From Rhizobacter terrae (lineage in GTDB: Bacteria; Pseudomonadota; Gammaproteobacteria; Burkholderiales; Burkholderiaceae_C), in contig NZ_QUSW01000004.1 in the NCBI RefSeq assembly GCF_003852895.1, forward strand, positions 62,001 to 126,000: a stretch of DNA of 64,000 bases, written 5' to 3'. The position numbers and the translations under genes were made by a program. The notes under the pieces are model-generated. The model was not told the origin of the DNA. It was given only the letters and a program-made list of their open reading frames with translations, and searched no databases. This document shows positions 34,175 through 43,683 of this stretch, one piece after another; positions within the stretch are counted from its first letter, which is position 1, and every line of letters begins with the position of its first letter.

Positions 34175-35046
34175 GGGGCGAGCAGGAACTCCCTCACCAC
34201 GGCCACCTGCTCGGGCACGACCAGCATGGGCGCGTGGCCCACGTTGGCGAATTCGTGCAGACGAGCCTTCGGGCCGCGCTGGGTCATGGCCAGTGCGGTG
34301 TCGCGGTTGAGCAGGTCCGAGTCGGCGCCGCGCAGCAGCAGCGTCGGGCATTTCAGCGAGTCGTAGGCCATCCACAGCGCGGCCTCGCCGGCCTTGGCGA
34401 GTTCGGGCGTCATGGCCTTGAAAGGCACGGCGATGTTCGGGTCGTAGTGCGGCTTGAAGCCGTCGCCATCGGGCTTGAGCATGGGCCGCGTGAGCGCAAG
34501 CCACTGCTCGCGCGTGTGCGTGCCGAATCCGGTGGAGATGCTGAGCATGTAGTCGGCCGCCTCTTCGAGCGACGACCAGCGCATCGGCAGCCCCAGGTAG
34601 GCGCCGATGCGCGCGATGGCCTCGGCCTGGATGGTGGGCCCGACGTCGTTCAGCACCAGGCGCTTGACGGGTGTTTTCGGCAGCGAGGCCAGCCCCAGGC
34701 CGATGAGCCCGCCCATGGAGGTACCGACCCAGGACACGCTCTCGACATCCAGCCGCGCGATGAGCGTGACCATGTCCGCCACGTAGGCAGGCAGCTGGTA
34801 GCCACTCGGATCGACCAGCCAGTCGGACTGCCCACGGCCCACCACGTCGGGGGCGATCACGCGGAAGTCCTGGCTGAGCTCCGAGGCCAGGCTGTCGAAG
34901 TCACGTCCCTGCCGCGACAGCCCGTGCACGCAAACCACCACCTTCGGGTTGGCCGCATCGCCCCATTCCCAATACGCCATGCGGTGCAGGCCCTTGCTAT
35001 CAAGGCATTGCACGTGCTGCAGGCGGGGCTCTTGCTTGGTCGTCAT
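34171..35046 (-). CDS. Alpha/beta hydrolase coupled to relA
   Basis: A 291-residue cytoplasmic alpha/beta hydrolase. Motifs: VHGLSRQGRDFD (oxyanion loop), DVVGRGQSDW, nucleophile elbow GTSMGGLIG and a final GHAPMLV with the catalytic His. The stop overlaps the relA start by four bases, so both share one message. The function linked to the stringent response is unknown. The position just upstream of relA is the notable point. Confidence 0.9.
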   Translation of the reverse strand: MTTKQEPRLQHVQCLDSKGLHRMAYWEWGDAANPKVVVCVHGLSRQGRDFDSLASELSQDFRVIAPDVVGRGQSDWLVDPSGYQLPAYVADMVTLIARLDVESVSWVGTSMGGLIGLGLASLPKTPVKRLVLNDVGPTIQAEAIARIGAYLGLPMRWSSLEEAADYMLSISTGFGTHTREQWLALTRPMLKPDGDGFKPHYDPNIAVPFKAMTPELAKAGEAALWMAYDSLKCPTLLLRGADSDLLNRDTALAMTQRGPKARLHEFANVGHAPMLVVPEQVAVVREFLLAP

Positions 35047-35106
35047 GGGGATGCCTCGGGGCCTCTTTGATAATGCAACGGCACTGTATCAACTCGGAGA
35101 GCTTTC

Positions 35107-35877
35107 ATGATCAAAGCAAAAACCGCACTCGTGACGGGATCGACGAGCGGCATCGGCTTGGGCATCGCGCTCAGCCTGGCCCGGCAAGGCGCGAACATCG
35201 TGCTCAACGGCTTCGGCGACGTCGCCGGCCCGAAGGCGCAGGTGGAGGCGCTGGGCGTGAAGGTGGGCTACCACGGCGCCGACATGAGCAAGCCGGCGGA
35301 CATCGCGCAGATGATGGATTACGTGCGGAACGAATTCGGCGGCGCGGACATCCTCGTCAACAACGCGGGCATCCAGCACGTGGCCAAGGTCGAGGACTTC
35401 CCGCCCGAGAAGTGGGACGCGATCATCGCCATCAACCTCTCGTCGGCCTTCCACACCACGCGGCTGGCGATTCCCGGCATGCGGGCGAAGAACTGGGGGC
35501 GGGTCATCAACGTCGCGTCGACGCACGGTCTTGTGGCGTCGGCGCAGAAGTCGGCCTACGTGGCGTCCAAGCATGGCATCGTGGGCTTCACCAAGGCGGT
35601 GGCGCTGGAGACGGCGACCACCGGTGTCACAGTGAACGCCATCTGCCCCGGATGGGTGCTCACGCCTTTGGTGCAGAAGCAGATCGATGACCGTGCGGCG
35701 CGCGAAGGCATCACGGTGGACAAGGCCAAGGTCGACCTGCTGGGCGAGAAGCAGCCATCGCTGCAGTTCACCACGCCCGAGCAACTGGGCGAGCTGGCGG
35801 TCTTCCTGTGCTCGCCGGCCGCCGACAACGTTCGCGGCGTGGCCTGGAACGTGGACGGTGGCTGGGCGGCGCAATAG
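35107..35877 (+). CDS. bdhA: 3-hydroxybutyrate dehydrogenase
   Basis: A 256-residue SDR that interconverts (R)-3-hydroxybutyrate and acetoacetate with NAD, part of polyhydroxybutyrate degradation. TGSTSGIGLGIA binds NAD, NNAGIQHVA and the STHGLVASAQKSAYVASKHG catalytic block (Ser, Tyr, Lys) match BdhA, as do AICPGWVLTPLV and the late KQPSLQF. GGAG precedes the ATG. Monocistronic and divergent from the relA-linked hydrolase gene. Confidence 0.95.
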   Translation: MIKAKTALVTGSTSGIGLGIALSLARQGANIVLNGFGDVAGPKAQVEALGVKVGYHGADMSKPADIAQMMDYVRNEFGGADILVNNAGIQHVAKVEDFPPEKWDAIIAINLSSAFHTTRLAIPGMRAKNWGRVINVASTHGLVASAQKSAYVASKHGIVGFTKAVALETATTGVTVNAICPGWVLTPLVQKQIDDRAAREGITVDKAKVDLLGEKQPSLQFTTPEQLGELAVFLCSPAADNVRGVAWNVDGGWAAQ

Positions 35878-35890
35878 GCCGCCCGCATGT

Positions 35891-36595
35891 TCACTTGGTC
35901 AGCTGCACCGTGCCCGTCACGGTGACGATGACCTGCGCCTTGCCGGCCTCCACCGGCAGGGACGAGTCCTCCGCCGACTTGGCCATGGCCTGCACGCGCA
36001 TCATCGGGATGGGATTGCCCTGCTGCTCGTTGGCCTGCACGTTCACCTCGCGGATCACGTAGCCGCTGTAGCCGAACTGCTTGGCGATTTCGGCCGCCTT
36101 GGCCTTGTAGGCGGCGATCGCCCGGGCCGACACGTCGGACTCGTTCTTTTCCCGCGCCTCGCGAGACAGGCCGAAGCTGACGCGGCCGATGGTCAAGGTG
36201 GTGATGCGGCCCACCAGTTGGCCGAGTGCCGGCATGTCCTTGCCTTCCAGCAACAGCTCGGCCGTGCCCTGCCAGCCGGAGATCTGGCCCTTGTTGCCGT
36301 ATCGCGGATAGAGAGAGAAGTTACCCGTTCGAACATCGACCTGGCCGGGCTTGGCCGCCTTTTTCGCCTCGGCCAGCGCGGCGTCCAGCGCCTGCTTCAG
36401 GGCGACCTGGACGACGTTGGCATCGGTGCCGTCGCGGCTGGTGGTCAAGGTGACGGACATCAGGTCCTTGGCCACCTCCAGGTCGGCGCTGGCCGTGAGG
36501 CTGACGACGCCCGTGGGCTGGGGCACATCGGCAGCCTGGACGGCGGCGGCGGCCCCCAGGGACATGATCACAAACGCCTTGCAAAGCGGGTTCAT
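35891..36595 (-). CDS. Periplasmic SIMPL-domain protein (DUF541)
   Basis: A 234-residue secreted protein. The signal peptide is residues 1-21 (ending VQAA). The mature part is a SIMPL/DUF541 domain: GVVSLTASADLEVAKDLMSV, then a Tyr/Arg stretch (LYPRYGNKGQISGWQGTAEL) and a C-terminal beta segment. GAAGGAG precedes ATG 36595. Members occur in the envelope of many proteobacteria; some are linked to oxidative stress, but no enzymatic function is assured. It is divergent from ompR and convergent with bdhA. Confidence 0.88.
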   Translation of the reverse strand: MNPLCKAFVIMSLGAAAAVQAADVPQPTGVVSLTASADLEVAKDLMSVTLTTSRDGTDANVVQVALKQALDAALAEAKKAAKPGQVDVRTGNFSLYPRYGNKGQISGWQGTAELLLEGKDMPALGQLVGRITTLTIGRVSFGLSREAREKNESDVSARAIAAYKAKAAEIAKQFGYSGYVIREVNVQANEQQGNPIPMMRVQAMAKSAEDSSLPVEAGKAQVIVTVTGTVQLTK

Positions 36596-36670
36596 CCGGG
36601 CTCCTTCGGGATCGGGGTTCTCTCGTGGCAGGCGTGCGAGCCTACCAGCGCAGGCTGCCTCTTTAGCCCC

Positions 36671-36781
36671 GTTACATGTCAAGACGTTTCGAGTCGCAAG
36701 CCTCGGAACGCAAGACTTGTAACAGAGAGTCAAAACAGACGTTTTGGGTTCGCAAACCTGCGCACAATGCCTCTGTTACAA
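36671..36781 (+). promoter_or_regulatory. Repeat-rich operator region upstream of ompR
   Basis: TTGTAACAGAG (36717-36727) has an exact inverted copy CTCTGTTACAA (36771-36781), and a third half-site GTTACA lies at 36671. Between them, AGACGTTT...CGCAAGCCT (36682-36703) is repeated as AGACGTTT...CGCAAACCT (36737-36759), matching at 19 positions. The spacing of the direct repeats is 55 bases, close to five helical turns. This looks like a binding array for a dimeric regulator, possibly OmpR itself. Confidence 0.55.
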
Positions 36782-36796
36782 ATACGGAGTCTCATC

Positions 36797-37531
36797 ATGA
36801 CCACCGCACCCACCGCCCGCGCCGACCGCGTGGTCGTTGTCGATGACGATGCGCGCATTCGCGATCTGCTGCGCCGCTATCTCACCCAGGAAGGCTTCGA
36901 AGTCCTGCTGGCCGAAGACGCCAAGGCGCTCAACCGCGTCCTCACCCGCGAGACCGTGGACCTCATCGTGCTGGACCTGATGCTGCCCGGCGAAGACGGC
37001 CTGTCCATCTGCCGCCGCCTGCGCGCCGCCAACGACGTCACGCCCATCATCATGTTGACGGCCAAGGTGGAAGACGTGGACCGCATCGTCGGCCTGGAAG
37101 TCGGCGCCGACGACTACCTGCCCAAGCCCTTCAACCCCCGCGAATTGCTGGCCCGCATCCACGCCGTGCTGCGCCGCCGCCCTTCGCTGGAAGCCCCGGG
37201 CGCTCCGGCCAAGGAGGCACTGACCGTGACCTTCGGCCCCTTCGAGTTCGACCTGGCGCTGCGCCGCCTGTCCAAGGAAGGCGAACAGATCGCGCTCACC
37301 ACCGGCGAGTTCTCCATGCTCAAGGCCCTGGTGCGCCACCCGCGCCAGCCGCTGTCGCGCGACAAGCTGGCCCAGCTGGCCCGCGGCCGCGAGTTCGAGC
37401 CCTTCGACCGCAGCCTGGACGTGCAGATCTCGCGCCTGCGCAAGATGATCGAGCCGGATCCGGCCCAGCCGCGGTATATCCAGACCGTGTGGGGGGTTGG
37501 CTACGTCTTCGTCCCGGACGGCACCGCATGA
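36797..37531 (+). CDS. ompR: Response regulator OmpR
   Basis: A 244-residue response regulator. The receiver domain has the acidic triad VVDDD, phospho-acceptor D60 in IVLDLMLPG, and the conserved Thr and Lys (LTAK, PKPFNPRE). The winged-helix output domain starts near residue 140 (LTTGEFSMLKAL) and ends WGVGYVFVPDG. It forms a pair with the kinase gene 67 bases downstream. The distant upstream frame start is rejected in favour of ATG 36797. Controls osmolarity-responsive porin genes in related bacteria. Confidence 0.95.
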   Translation: MTTAPTARADRVVVVDDDARIRDLLRRYLTQEGFEVLLAEDAKALNRVLTRETVDLIVLDLMLPGEDGLSICRRLRAANDVTPIIMLTAKVEDVDRIVGLEVGADDYLPKPFNPRELLARIHAVLRRRPSLEAPGAPAKEALTVTFGPFEFDLALRRLSKEGEQIALTTGEFSMLKALVRHPRQPLSRDKLAQLARGREFEPFDRSLDVQISRLRKMIEPDPAQPRYIQTVWGVGYVFVPDGTA

Positions 37532-37598
37532 TCGCCTGAATCACGCGCATGTCTGATAGATTCGCCGGGCATTCACTGCCCGGCTTTTTCATTCATCA

Positions 37599-38930
37599 AT
37601 GGCCAAGAATCATGTCGCGCTGAGCCTGTTCTGGCGCACCTTCTTTCTCTTGGCCATCCTGCTTGCCGGCGGCGTGTTCGCCTGGACGCAGACCTTCCGC
37701 GCGATGGAGTTCGAGCCGCGCGCGGTGCAGGCGGCGCAACAGATCGCCAGCCTCGTGAACCTCTCGCGCGTGGCCTTGCGCAACACGGACGGCATCAACC
37801 GGGTCGCGCTCATCAAGAGCTTGCAGAACCAGGAGTCGACACGCCTGCAGCCACGCGAGCCCAGCGACAAGTGGGAACCCTACGAGGTGGACCGCTTCAC
37901 CCGCGCCATCGGCCAGGAACTGCGCTCGCGCCTGGGCGCAGACACGCTGGTGGCCAGCGAGGTGAACGGCTCACCGGGCTTGTGGGTGGGCTTTTCCTTC
38001 GACGACCGCGACCCCTACTGGCTGCAGGCCGACCCGACGCGCATGCAGCCGATCAGCTGGACCACGCTGGTGGTCTGGGCCGGCGTGGCGCTGGTGGCGA
38101 CGGTGCTGGGGTCGGTGGCGATTGCGCGGCTCATCAACCAGCCTTTGCGCGACCTGTCGTTCGCGGCCAGCCGCATCCGCGAAGGTGAATTCGATTCCCG
38201 GCTCGACGAGAACACGCTCACCAGCGAGATCCGCCAGGTGAACATGGGCTTCAACCGAATGGCGCGAGAGCTCGCCAAGGTGGAGGAAGACCGCGCGGTC
38301 ATGCTCGCGGGCATCTCCCACGACCTTCGCACGCCACTGGCGCGGCTGCGCCTGGAAGCCGAGATGAGCGTCGAGGACGAGGAAGCCAAGCGCAACATGG
38401 CGATGGACATCGACCAGCTCGACGCCATCATCGACAAGTTCATGGACTATGCGCGCCCCGGCGAGGTCAAGCTCACGCCGGTGCACCTGTCCAGCCTGGT
38501 CGACAAGGAAATGGCGGCATTCCGCGACCCGAGCCAGATCCGCATCACCTCGCGCGTGGCCATCGACACCAAGGTCATGGCCGACGAGACGGAACTGGGA
38601 CGCGTGCTGCAGAACCTGTTCGAGAACGCGCGGCGCTATGGGCGTTCGACGGACACCGGCATCGCGCGGGTGACGGTGAGCTACGCGCGGACCGGCCCAT
38701 GGGTGATCCTCAGCGTGCGCGACCAGGGGCCGGGCGTGGACCCGAAGAAGCTCGGGCAGCTCACGACGCCGTTTTTCCGCGGCGACGCTGCGCGCACGGC
38801 GGCCACCGGCGCCGGCCTGGGCCTGGCCATCGTGGAAAAGGCGGTGCAGCGCATGGGCGGCACCTTCGAGGTCAACAACGCGGCCGAAGGCGGCCTGGTC
38901 GCCCACATCCGCCTGAAGAAGGCCCCTTGA
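37599..38930 (+). CDS. envZ: Sensor histidine kinase EnvZ
   Basis: A 443-residue inner-membrane kinase. Two membrane segments (about residues 12-32 and 150-172) flank a periplasmic region of about 115 residues, followed by a HAMP linker. The phospho-accepting H241 is in GISHDLRTPLARLR, and the ATP-binding domain shows NLFENARRYG (N box), RDQGPGV (G1) and GAGLGLAIV (G2). The partner of OmpR by position and family. Ends 3 bases before the end of the convergent ispF gene. Confidence 0.95.
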   Translation: MAKNHVALSLFWRTFFLLAILLAGGVFAWTQTFRAMEFEPRAVQAAQQIASLVNLSRVALRNTDGINRVALIKSLQNQESTRLQPREPSDKWEPYEVDRFTRAIGQELRSRLGADTLVASEVNGSPGLWVGFSFDDRDPYWLQADPTRMQPISWTTLVVWAGVALVATVLGSVAIARLINQPLRDLSFAASRIREGEFDSRLDENTLTSEIRQVNMGFNRMARELAKVEEDRAVMLAGISHDLRTPLARLRLEAEMSVEDEEAKRNMAMDIDQLDAIIDKFMDYARPGEVKLTPVHLSSLVDKEMAAFRDPSQIRITSRVAIDTKVMADETELGRVLQNLFENARRYGRSTDTGIARVTVSYARTGPWVILSVRDQGPGVDPKKLGQLTTPFFRGDAARTAATGAGLGLAIVEKAVQRMGGTFEVNNAAEGGLVAHIRLKKAP

Positions 38931-38933
38931 GCC

Positions 38934-39434
38934 TCACGGCTTGAACAGCAGGCAGACCGCCCTCGCCTCGATCGCCTTGCCCTCGCCAACCGGGCCCATC
39001 TTCTCGGCCGTCTTGGCCTTCACGCTCACCTGCTCGACCGCGACGCCCATCGCCGTGGACAGGCGCTGGCGCATCGCGAGGATGTGAGGCGCCATCTTCG
39101 GCGCCTGGGCGATGATGGTGCTGTCCACGTTGCCGATCTGCCAGCCTGCCGCCTTCACGCGGCGCGCGGCTTCGGCTAGCAAGGCCAGCGAATCCGCGCC
39201 CTTGAAGCGTTCGTCGGTGTCGGGGAAGTGGTAGCCGATGTCGCCCAACGCGCACGCACCGAACAGCGCGTCGGTGATCGAATGGCACAGGGCGTCGGCA
39301 TCGGAATGCCCCAGCAGCCCATGGGTGTGAGGAATCTCCACGCCGCCCAGGATGAGCGGGCGGCCTTCGACCAACTGGTGCGTGTCCCAGCCCTCGCCGA
39401 TGCGCATGCGGGCTTGCGGCGGACGGCTGCTCAT
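38934..39434 (-). CDS. ispF: 2-C-methyl-D-erythritol 2,4-cyclodiphosphate synthase IspF
   Basis: A 166-residue enzyme of the non-mevalonate isoprenoid pathway that cyclises CDP-methylerythritol 2-phosphate, releasing CMP. Metal ligands lie in EGWDTHQL and [11 protein letters not shown], and the hydrophobic core in [11 protein letters not shown]. It overlaps the ispD stop by four bases, so the two are translationally coupled, as in many proteobacteria. A typical trimeric enzyme length. Confidence 0.97.
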   Translation of the reverse strand: MSSRPPQARMRIGEGWDTHQLVEGRPLILGGVEIPHTHGLLGHSDADALCHSITDALFGACALGDIGYHFPDTDERFKGADSLALLAEAARRVKAAGWQIGNVDSTIIAQAPKMAPHILAMRQRLSTAMGVAVEQVSVKAKTAEKMGPVGEGKAIEARAVCLLFKP

Positions 39435-40126
39435 GCGCGAGTCCTCAGCAGCCTTTCGGCCAGGTCGAAGTCATTGGCATAGGTCACCTTGAAGTTCTCC
39501 AGCGAGCCGGTCACCAGCCGTGGCGACAGGCCGCGCGCCTCGATCGCGCTGGCCTCATCCGTCACCTGTGCTCCAGCGCCTTCGAGCGCCTGCCGCAGCA
39601 GTCCGATGCGGAACATCTGCGGCGTCTGGGCCTGCCACTTGCGGGCACGGTCGACGGTCAAGGACACGCGGCCCTCACGTTCTTCTTTCAGGGTGTCGGG
39701 CACCGGCAGCGCCAGCAGCCCACCCACCTCATCGCCGGCGCAGGCGTCGATCAGCGCATCCACCCATTCGGGCCGGATCAGGCAGCGCGCCGCGTCGTGC
39801 ACCAGAACCCAGTCATTCGCTGTCGCGCCGTGGGCGATCAGCTCGGCCAGCCCGTTGGCCACCGACTCCGCCCGGCTCGCCCCGCCCTTGCGGCACACCC
39901 AGCCGGGAAAGCCGGGCACCTGCCACTCGAATTCGTCATCCTCCGGGCTCAACACCACCAGCACCTGGTGCAGCCGCTTCACCCGCGACAAGGCGGCCAG
40001 CGTGTGCCCCACCACCGTGGACCCGGCGAGCCGGGCGTATTGCTTGGGGCCCACCGTGCCGGCACGCGAACCAACACCGGCGCAGGGCACGAGGGCATAG
40101 AAGAGGGAGGGCTGAGTGCTGGTCAT
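39431..40126 (-). CDS. ispD: 2-C-methyl-D-erythritol 4-phosphate cytidylyltransferase IspD
   Basis: A 231-residue cytidylyltransferase of the same pathway as IspF. The N-terminal [13 protein letters not shown] nucleotide-binding loop is slightly modified from AAGxGx[13 protein letters not shown] and ATPQxF-like [12 protein letters not shown] are typical. Start chosen at ATG 40126, just before the first conserved strand. Longer upstream frames are chance. First gene of the ispD-ispF operon, divergent from mfd. Confidence 0.96.
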   Translation of the reverse strand: MTSTQPSLFYALVPCAGVGSRAGTVGPKQYARLAGSTVVGHTLAALSRVKRLHQVLVVLSPEDDEFEWQVPGFPGWVCRKGGASRAESVANGLAELIAHGATANDWVLVHDAARCLIRPEWVDALIDACAGDEVGGLLALPVPDTLKEEREGRVSLTVDRARKWQAQTPQMFRIGLLRQALEGAGAQVTDEASAIEARGLSPRLVTGSLENFKVTYANDFDLAERLLRTRA

Positions 40127-40152
40127 CGGCAGTCGGGAATGCGGGCGAATTC

Positions 40153-40204
40153 TATAATTCGTCCCACTTTGCATCGCCCCGCGGGACGCGCCTCTCGGGG
40201 CGAT
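40153..40204 (+). promoter_or_regulatory. mfd promoter -10 and leader hairpin
   Basis: TATAAT at 40153-40158 is a perfect -10 on the plus strand, though no good -35 is seen. It would start a leader containing ATCGCCCCG (40173-40181) and CGGGGCGAT (40196-40204), a 9-bp hairpin with a 14-base loop followed by TTGCTTT. It could serve as a partial attenuator before mfd. Confidence 0.45.
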
Positions 40205-40235
40205 TTGCTTTGGCACCACGGTTTTCCTTCCCTCG

Positions 40236-43200
40236 ATGCAGATTCCTTCGATCGCCCCCGGCAAACGATTCACCCTGCCCCGTCCCATCGGCTCGGCCGA
40301 TGCGATGCTGTTGGCGCGCTTCGCGAGTGAACAGGCCGCTGCAAAGAAGCTCACCGCCATCGTCACCGCCGAGCCGGCGGACACGCAGCGGCTGGAAGGC
40401 GAGCTGGCCTTCTTCGCGCCGCAGTTGCGCATCGCCGTCTTCCCCGACTGGGAGACCCTGCCCTACGACACCTTCTCGCCGCACCAGGACCTCATTTCCG
40501 AGCGCCTGGCCACGCTGTGGCGCATCCGCCAGGGCGAGGTGGACGTGGTGCTCATGCCCGCCTCCACCGCCCTCGTGCGCCTGGCGCCGCCCAGCTTCCT
40601 CGCGGGCTACACCTTCCACTTCAAGCAGAAGGAAAAGCTCAACGAGGCGGCACTGAAGGCCCAGCTCACGCTGGCGGGCTACGCGCACGTGAGCCAGGTG
40701 GTGTCGCCCGGCGAATACGCGGTGCGCGGCGGGCTGATCGACCTCTTCCCCATGGGCTCGCCCGTGCCCTACCGGGTAGACCTCTTCGGCGACGAGGTGG
40801 ATTCCATCCGCACCTTCGACCCCGATTCGCAGCGCAGCCTCTACCCCGTGCCCGAGGTGCGCCTGCTGCCCGGCCGCGAGTTCCCGATGGACGAGGACTC
40901 GCGCACCGCCTTCCGCGCCCGCTGGCGCGAGAAGATGGAGGGCGACCCGACCAAGGTGCGGCTGTACAAGGACATCGCCTCGGGCATCGCCACCGCGGGC
41001 ATCGAGTACTACCTGCCGCTGTTTTTCGATTCAACGGCAACCCTTTTCGAATACCTGGGCGAGACGGCCAGCATTGCGCTGCACGGCGAGATCGACGAGG
41101 CGCTCAAGCGCTTCTGGGTCGACACCCGCGAACGCCATCGCTTCCTGCAGCACGACAAGGAGCGGCCCATCCTCCCGCCCGAGGAGCTGTTCCTCAAGAC
41201 CGAGGACTTCTTCGCCCTGGCCAACGCCCACGCTGTGCTGGCGGTGCGTGGCAAGGAGCCGGTGGACTGGGCACGCCCGCTGCCCGACCTGAGCGTGGAC
41301 CGCGGCGCGCCGGAGCCGCTGAAGAAGCTGCAGCTGCACGTGGGCCAGACGCCGCATCGCGTGCTCATCGTGGCCGAGAGCGAAGGCCGGCGCGAAAGCC
41401 TGCTGGAGCTCTTGCGCGACAACAAGATCGAACCGCCCAGCGTGTCCACGCTGGCCGAGTTCGAGGCCGGCGACGAGCGCTTCGCCATCACGGCCGCGCC
41501 GCTGGCCGAAGGCTTCTTCTGGCACGAGCCGGAGCAGGGCAAGGCGGTCCAGTTCGTCACCGAGACCGAGCTCTTCGCCACCTCGCCCAGCGCCCGCCGG
41601 CGCCGCAAGCAGGAGCAGGTCAGCGACGTCAATGCGCTCATCAAGGACCTGTCGGAGCTGAAGGTCGGCGACCCGGTGGTGCATGCCAACCACGGCATCG
41701 GCCGCTACGTGGGCCTGATGAACATCGACTTGGGCGATGGCCCGAGCGAGTTCCTGCACCTGGAATACGCCGACAAGGCCACGCTGTACGTGCCGGTGGC
41801 GCAGTTGCACCTCATCAGCCGCTACACCGGCGTGAGCGCGGACGAGGCGCCGCTGCACAAGCTGGGCTCGGGCCAGTGGGACAAGGCCAAGCGCAAGGCG
41901 GCCGAGCAGGTGCGCGACACGGCAGCCGAACTGCTGAACCTGTATGCGCGCAGAGCCGCCCGCGAGGGCTACGCCTTCCGATTCCAGCCACACGACTACG
42001 AGGCCTTCGCCGCGAGCTTCGGCTTCGAGGAGACACCCGACCAGCAGGCCGCCATCCACGCCGTCATCCAGGACATGGTGAGCCCCAAGCCCATGGACCG
42101 CCTCGTCTGTGGCGACGTGGGCTTCGGCAAGACGGAGGTGGCCCTGCGCGCCGCCTTCGTCGCAGTGACAGGCGGCAAGCAGGTGGCCATCCTCGCGCCG
42201 ACCACGCTGCTGGCCGAGCAGCATTTCCAGAACATCTCCGACCGTTTCGGCAAGTGGCCGGTGAAGGTGGCCGAGCTCTCGCGCTTCCGCTCGGCCAAGG
42301 AGATCAAGGCCGCGATGGAAGGCATCGAGGACGGCACCATCGACATCGTGGTCGGCACGCACAAGCTCTTGAGCCAGACGGTGAAGTTCAAGCGGCTGGG
42401 GCTGCTCGTCATTGACGAGGAACACCGCTTCGGCGTGCGGCACAAGGAAGCCATCAAGGCCATGCGCGCCGAGGTGGACGTGCTCACGCTGACCGCCACG
42501 CCCATCCCCCGCACGCTGGGCATGGCGCTGGAAGGCCTGCGCGACCTGAGCGTCATCGCCACCGCGCCGCAGCGGCGCCTGGCGATCAAGACCTTCGTGC
42601 GCACCGAGAACAGCGGCACCATCCGCGAGGCGGTGTTGCGCGAGTTGAAGCGCGGCGGGCAGGTCTACTTCCTGCACAACGAGGTGGAGACCATCGAGAA
42701 CCGGCGCGAGAAGCTGCAGGAGCTGCTGCCCGAGGCTCGCATCGGCGTGGCCCACGGCCAGATGCCCGAGCGCCAGCTGGAAGCGGTGATGCGCGACTTC
42801 GTGGCCCAGCGCTACAACGTGCTGCTGTGCTCGACCATCATCGAGACCGGCATCGACGTGCCGAGCGCCAACACCATCGTCATGAGCCGTGCCGACAAGT
42901 TCGGCCTGGCGCAGCTGCACCAGTTGCGCGGCCGCGTCGGCCGCTCGCACCACCAGGCCTACGCCTACCTGCTCGTGCCCGACGTCGAAGGCCTCACCAA
43001 GCAGGCGGCGCAGCGCCTGGAGGCCATCCAGCAGATGGAAGAGCTGGGCTCGGGCTTCTACCTCGCGATGCACGACCTGGAGATCCGCGGTGCCGGCGAG
43101 GTGCTGGGCGAGAACCAGAGCGGCAACATGCAGGAGGTGGGCTTCCAGCTCTACAACGACATGCTGTCCGAAGCCGTGCGTTCGCTGAAGGCCGGCCGCG

Positions 43201-43676
43201 AGCCCGACCTGCTCTCGCCGCTGAGCGCCGCCACCGAGATCAACCTGCACGCGCCCGCCCTGCTGCCCGACAGCTACTGCGGCGACGTGCACACGCGGCT
43301 GTCGCTGTACAAGCGGCTGGCCACGGCGGAGAAGTCCGAGCACATCGATGCGATGCTGGAGGAGATCACCGACCGCTTCGGCAAGCTGCCGCCGCAGGGC
43401 CAGACGCTGTTCGACGTGCACCGCCTTCGCGTGCTGGCCAAGCCCTACGGCGTCGTCAAGGTCGATGCCTCGCCCAAGCTGATGGTGATCAGCTTCCGCC
43501 CCAACCCGCCGGTGGATGCGATGCGCATCATCGAGCTGGTGCAGAAGAACCGGCACATCAAGCTCGCGGGCAACGACAAGCTGCGCATCGAGAAGGACAC
43601 GCCCGAGCCCAAGGACCGGGCGCAGTTGATTCGCGATGTGCTGCGCGCGCTGGGGACGCCGAAGGCCGAGGCTTAG
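40236..43676 (+). CDS. mfd: Transcription-repair coupling factor Mfd
   Basis: An 1146-residue ATP-dependent translocase that removes stalled RNA polymerase from DNA lesions and recruits UvrA. The N-terminal UvrB-like region is followed by the RNA-polymerase-binding CarD-like domain (DPVVHANHGIGRYVG, about residues 475-490), RecG-like helicase domains with Walker A GDVGFGKTEVA (near 625), DEEHRFG (near 727), LTATPIPRTL and ETGIDVPSANT, and the C-terminal TRCF domain. Length is that of the E. coli protein. Weak ribosome site. Confidence 0.97.
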   Translation: MQIPSIAPGKRFTLPRPIGSADAMLLARFASEQAAAKKLTAIVTAEPADTQRLEGELAFFAPQLRIAVFPDWETLPYDTFSPHQDLISERLATLWRIRQGEVDVVLMPASTALVRLAPPSFLAGYTFHFKQKEKLNEAALKAQLTLAGYAHVSQVVSPGEYAVRGGLIDLFPMGSPVPYRVDLFGDEVDSIRTFDPDSQRSLYPVPEVRLLPGREFPMDEDSRTAFRARWREKMEGDPTKVRLYKDIASGIATAGIEYYLPLFFDSTATLFEYLGETASIALHGEIDEALKRFWVDTRERHRFLQHDKERPILPPEELFLKTEDFFALANAHAVLAVRGKEPVDWARPLPDLSVDRGAPEPLKKLQLHVGQTPHRVLIVAESEGRRESLLELLRDNKIEPPSVSTLAEFEAGDERFAITAAPLAEGFFWHEPEQGKAVQFVTETELFATSPSARRRRKQEQVSDVNALIKDLSELKVGDPVVHANHGIGRYVGLMNIDLGDGPSEFLHLEYADKATLYVPVAQLHLISRYTGVSADEAPLHKLGSGQWDKAKRKAAEQVRDTAAELLNLYARRAAREGYAFRFQPHDYEAFAASFGFEETPDQQAAIHAVIQDMVSPKPMDRLVCGDVGFGKTEVALRAAFVAVTGGKQVAILAPTTLLAEQHFQNISDRFGKWPVKVAELSRFRSAKEIKAAMEGIEDGTIDIVVGTHKLLSQTVKFKRLGLLVIDEEHRFGVRHKEAIKAMRAEVDVLTLTATPIPRTLGMALEGLRDLSVIATAPQRRLAIKTFVRTENSGTIREAVLRELKRGGQVYFLHNEVETIENRREKLQELLPEARIGVAHGQMPERQLEAVMRDFVAQRYNVLLCSTIIETGIDVPSANTIVMSRADKFGLAQLHQLRGRVGRSHHQAYAYLLVPDVEGLTKQAAQRLEAIQQMEELGSGFYLAMHDLEIRGAGEVLGENQSGNMQEVGFQLYNDMLSEAVRSLKAGREPDLLSPLSAATEINLHAPALLPDSYCGDVHTRLSLYKRLATAEKSEHIDAMLEEITDRFGKLPPQGQTLFDVHRLRVLAKPYGVVKVDASPKLMVISFRPNPPVDAMRIIELVQKNRHIKLAGNDKLRIEKDTPEPKDRAQLIRDVLRALGTPKAEA

Positions 43677-43683
43677 CGCCGCA

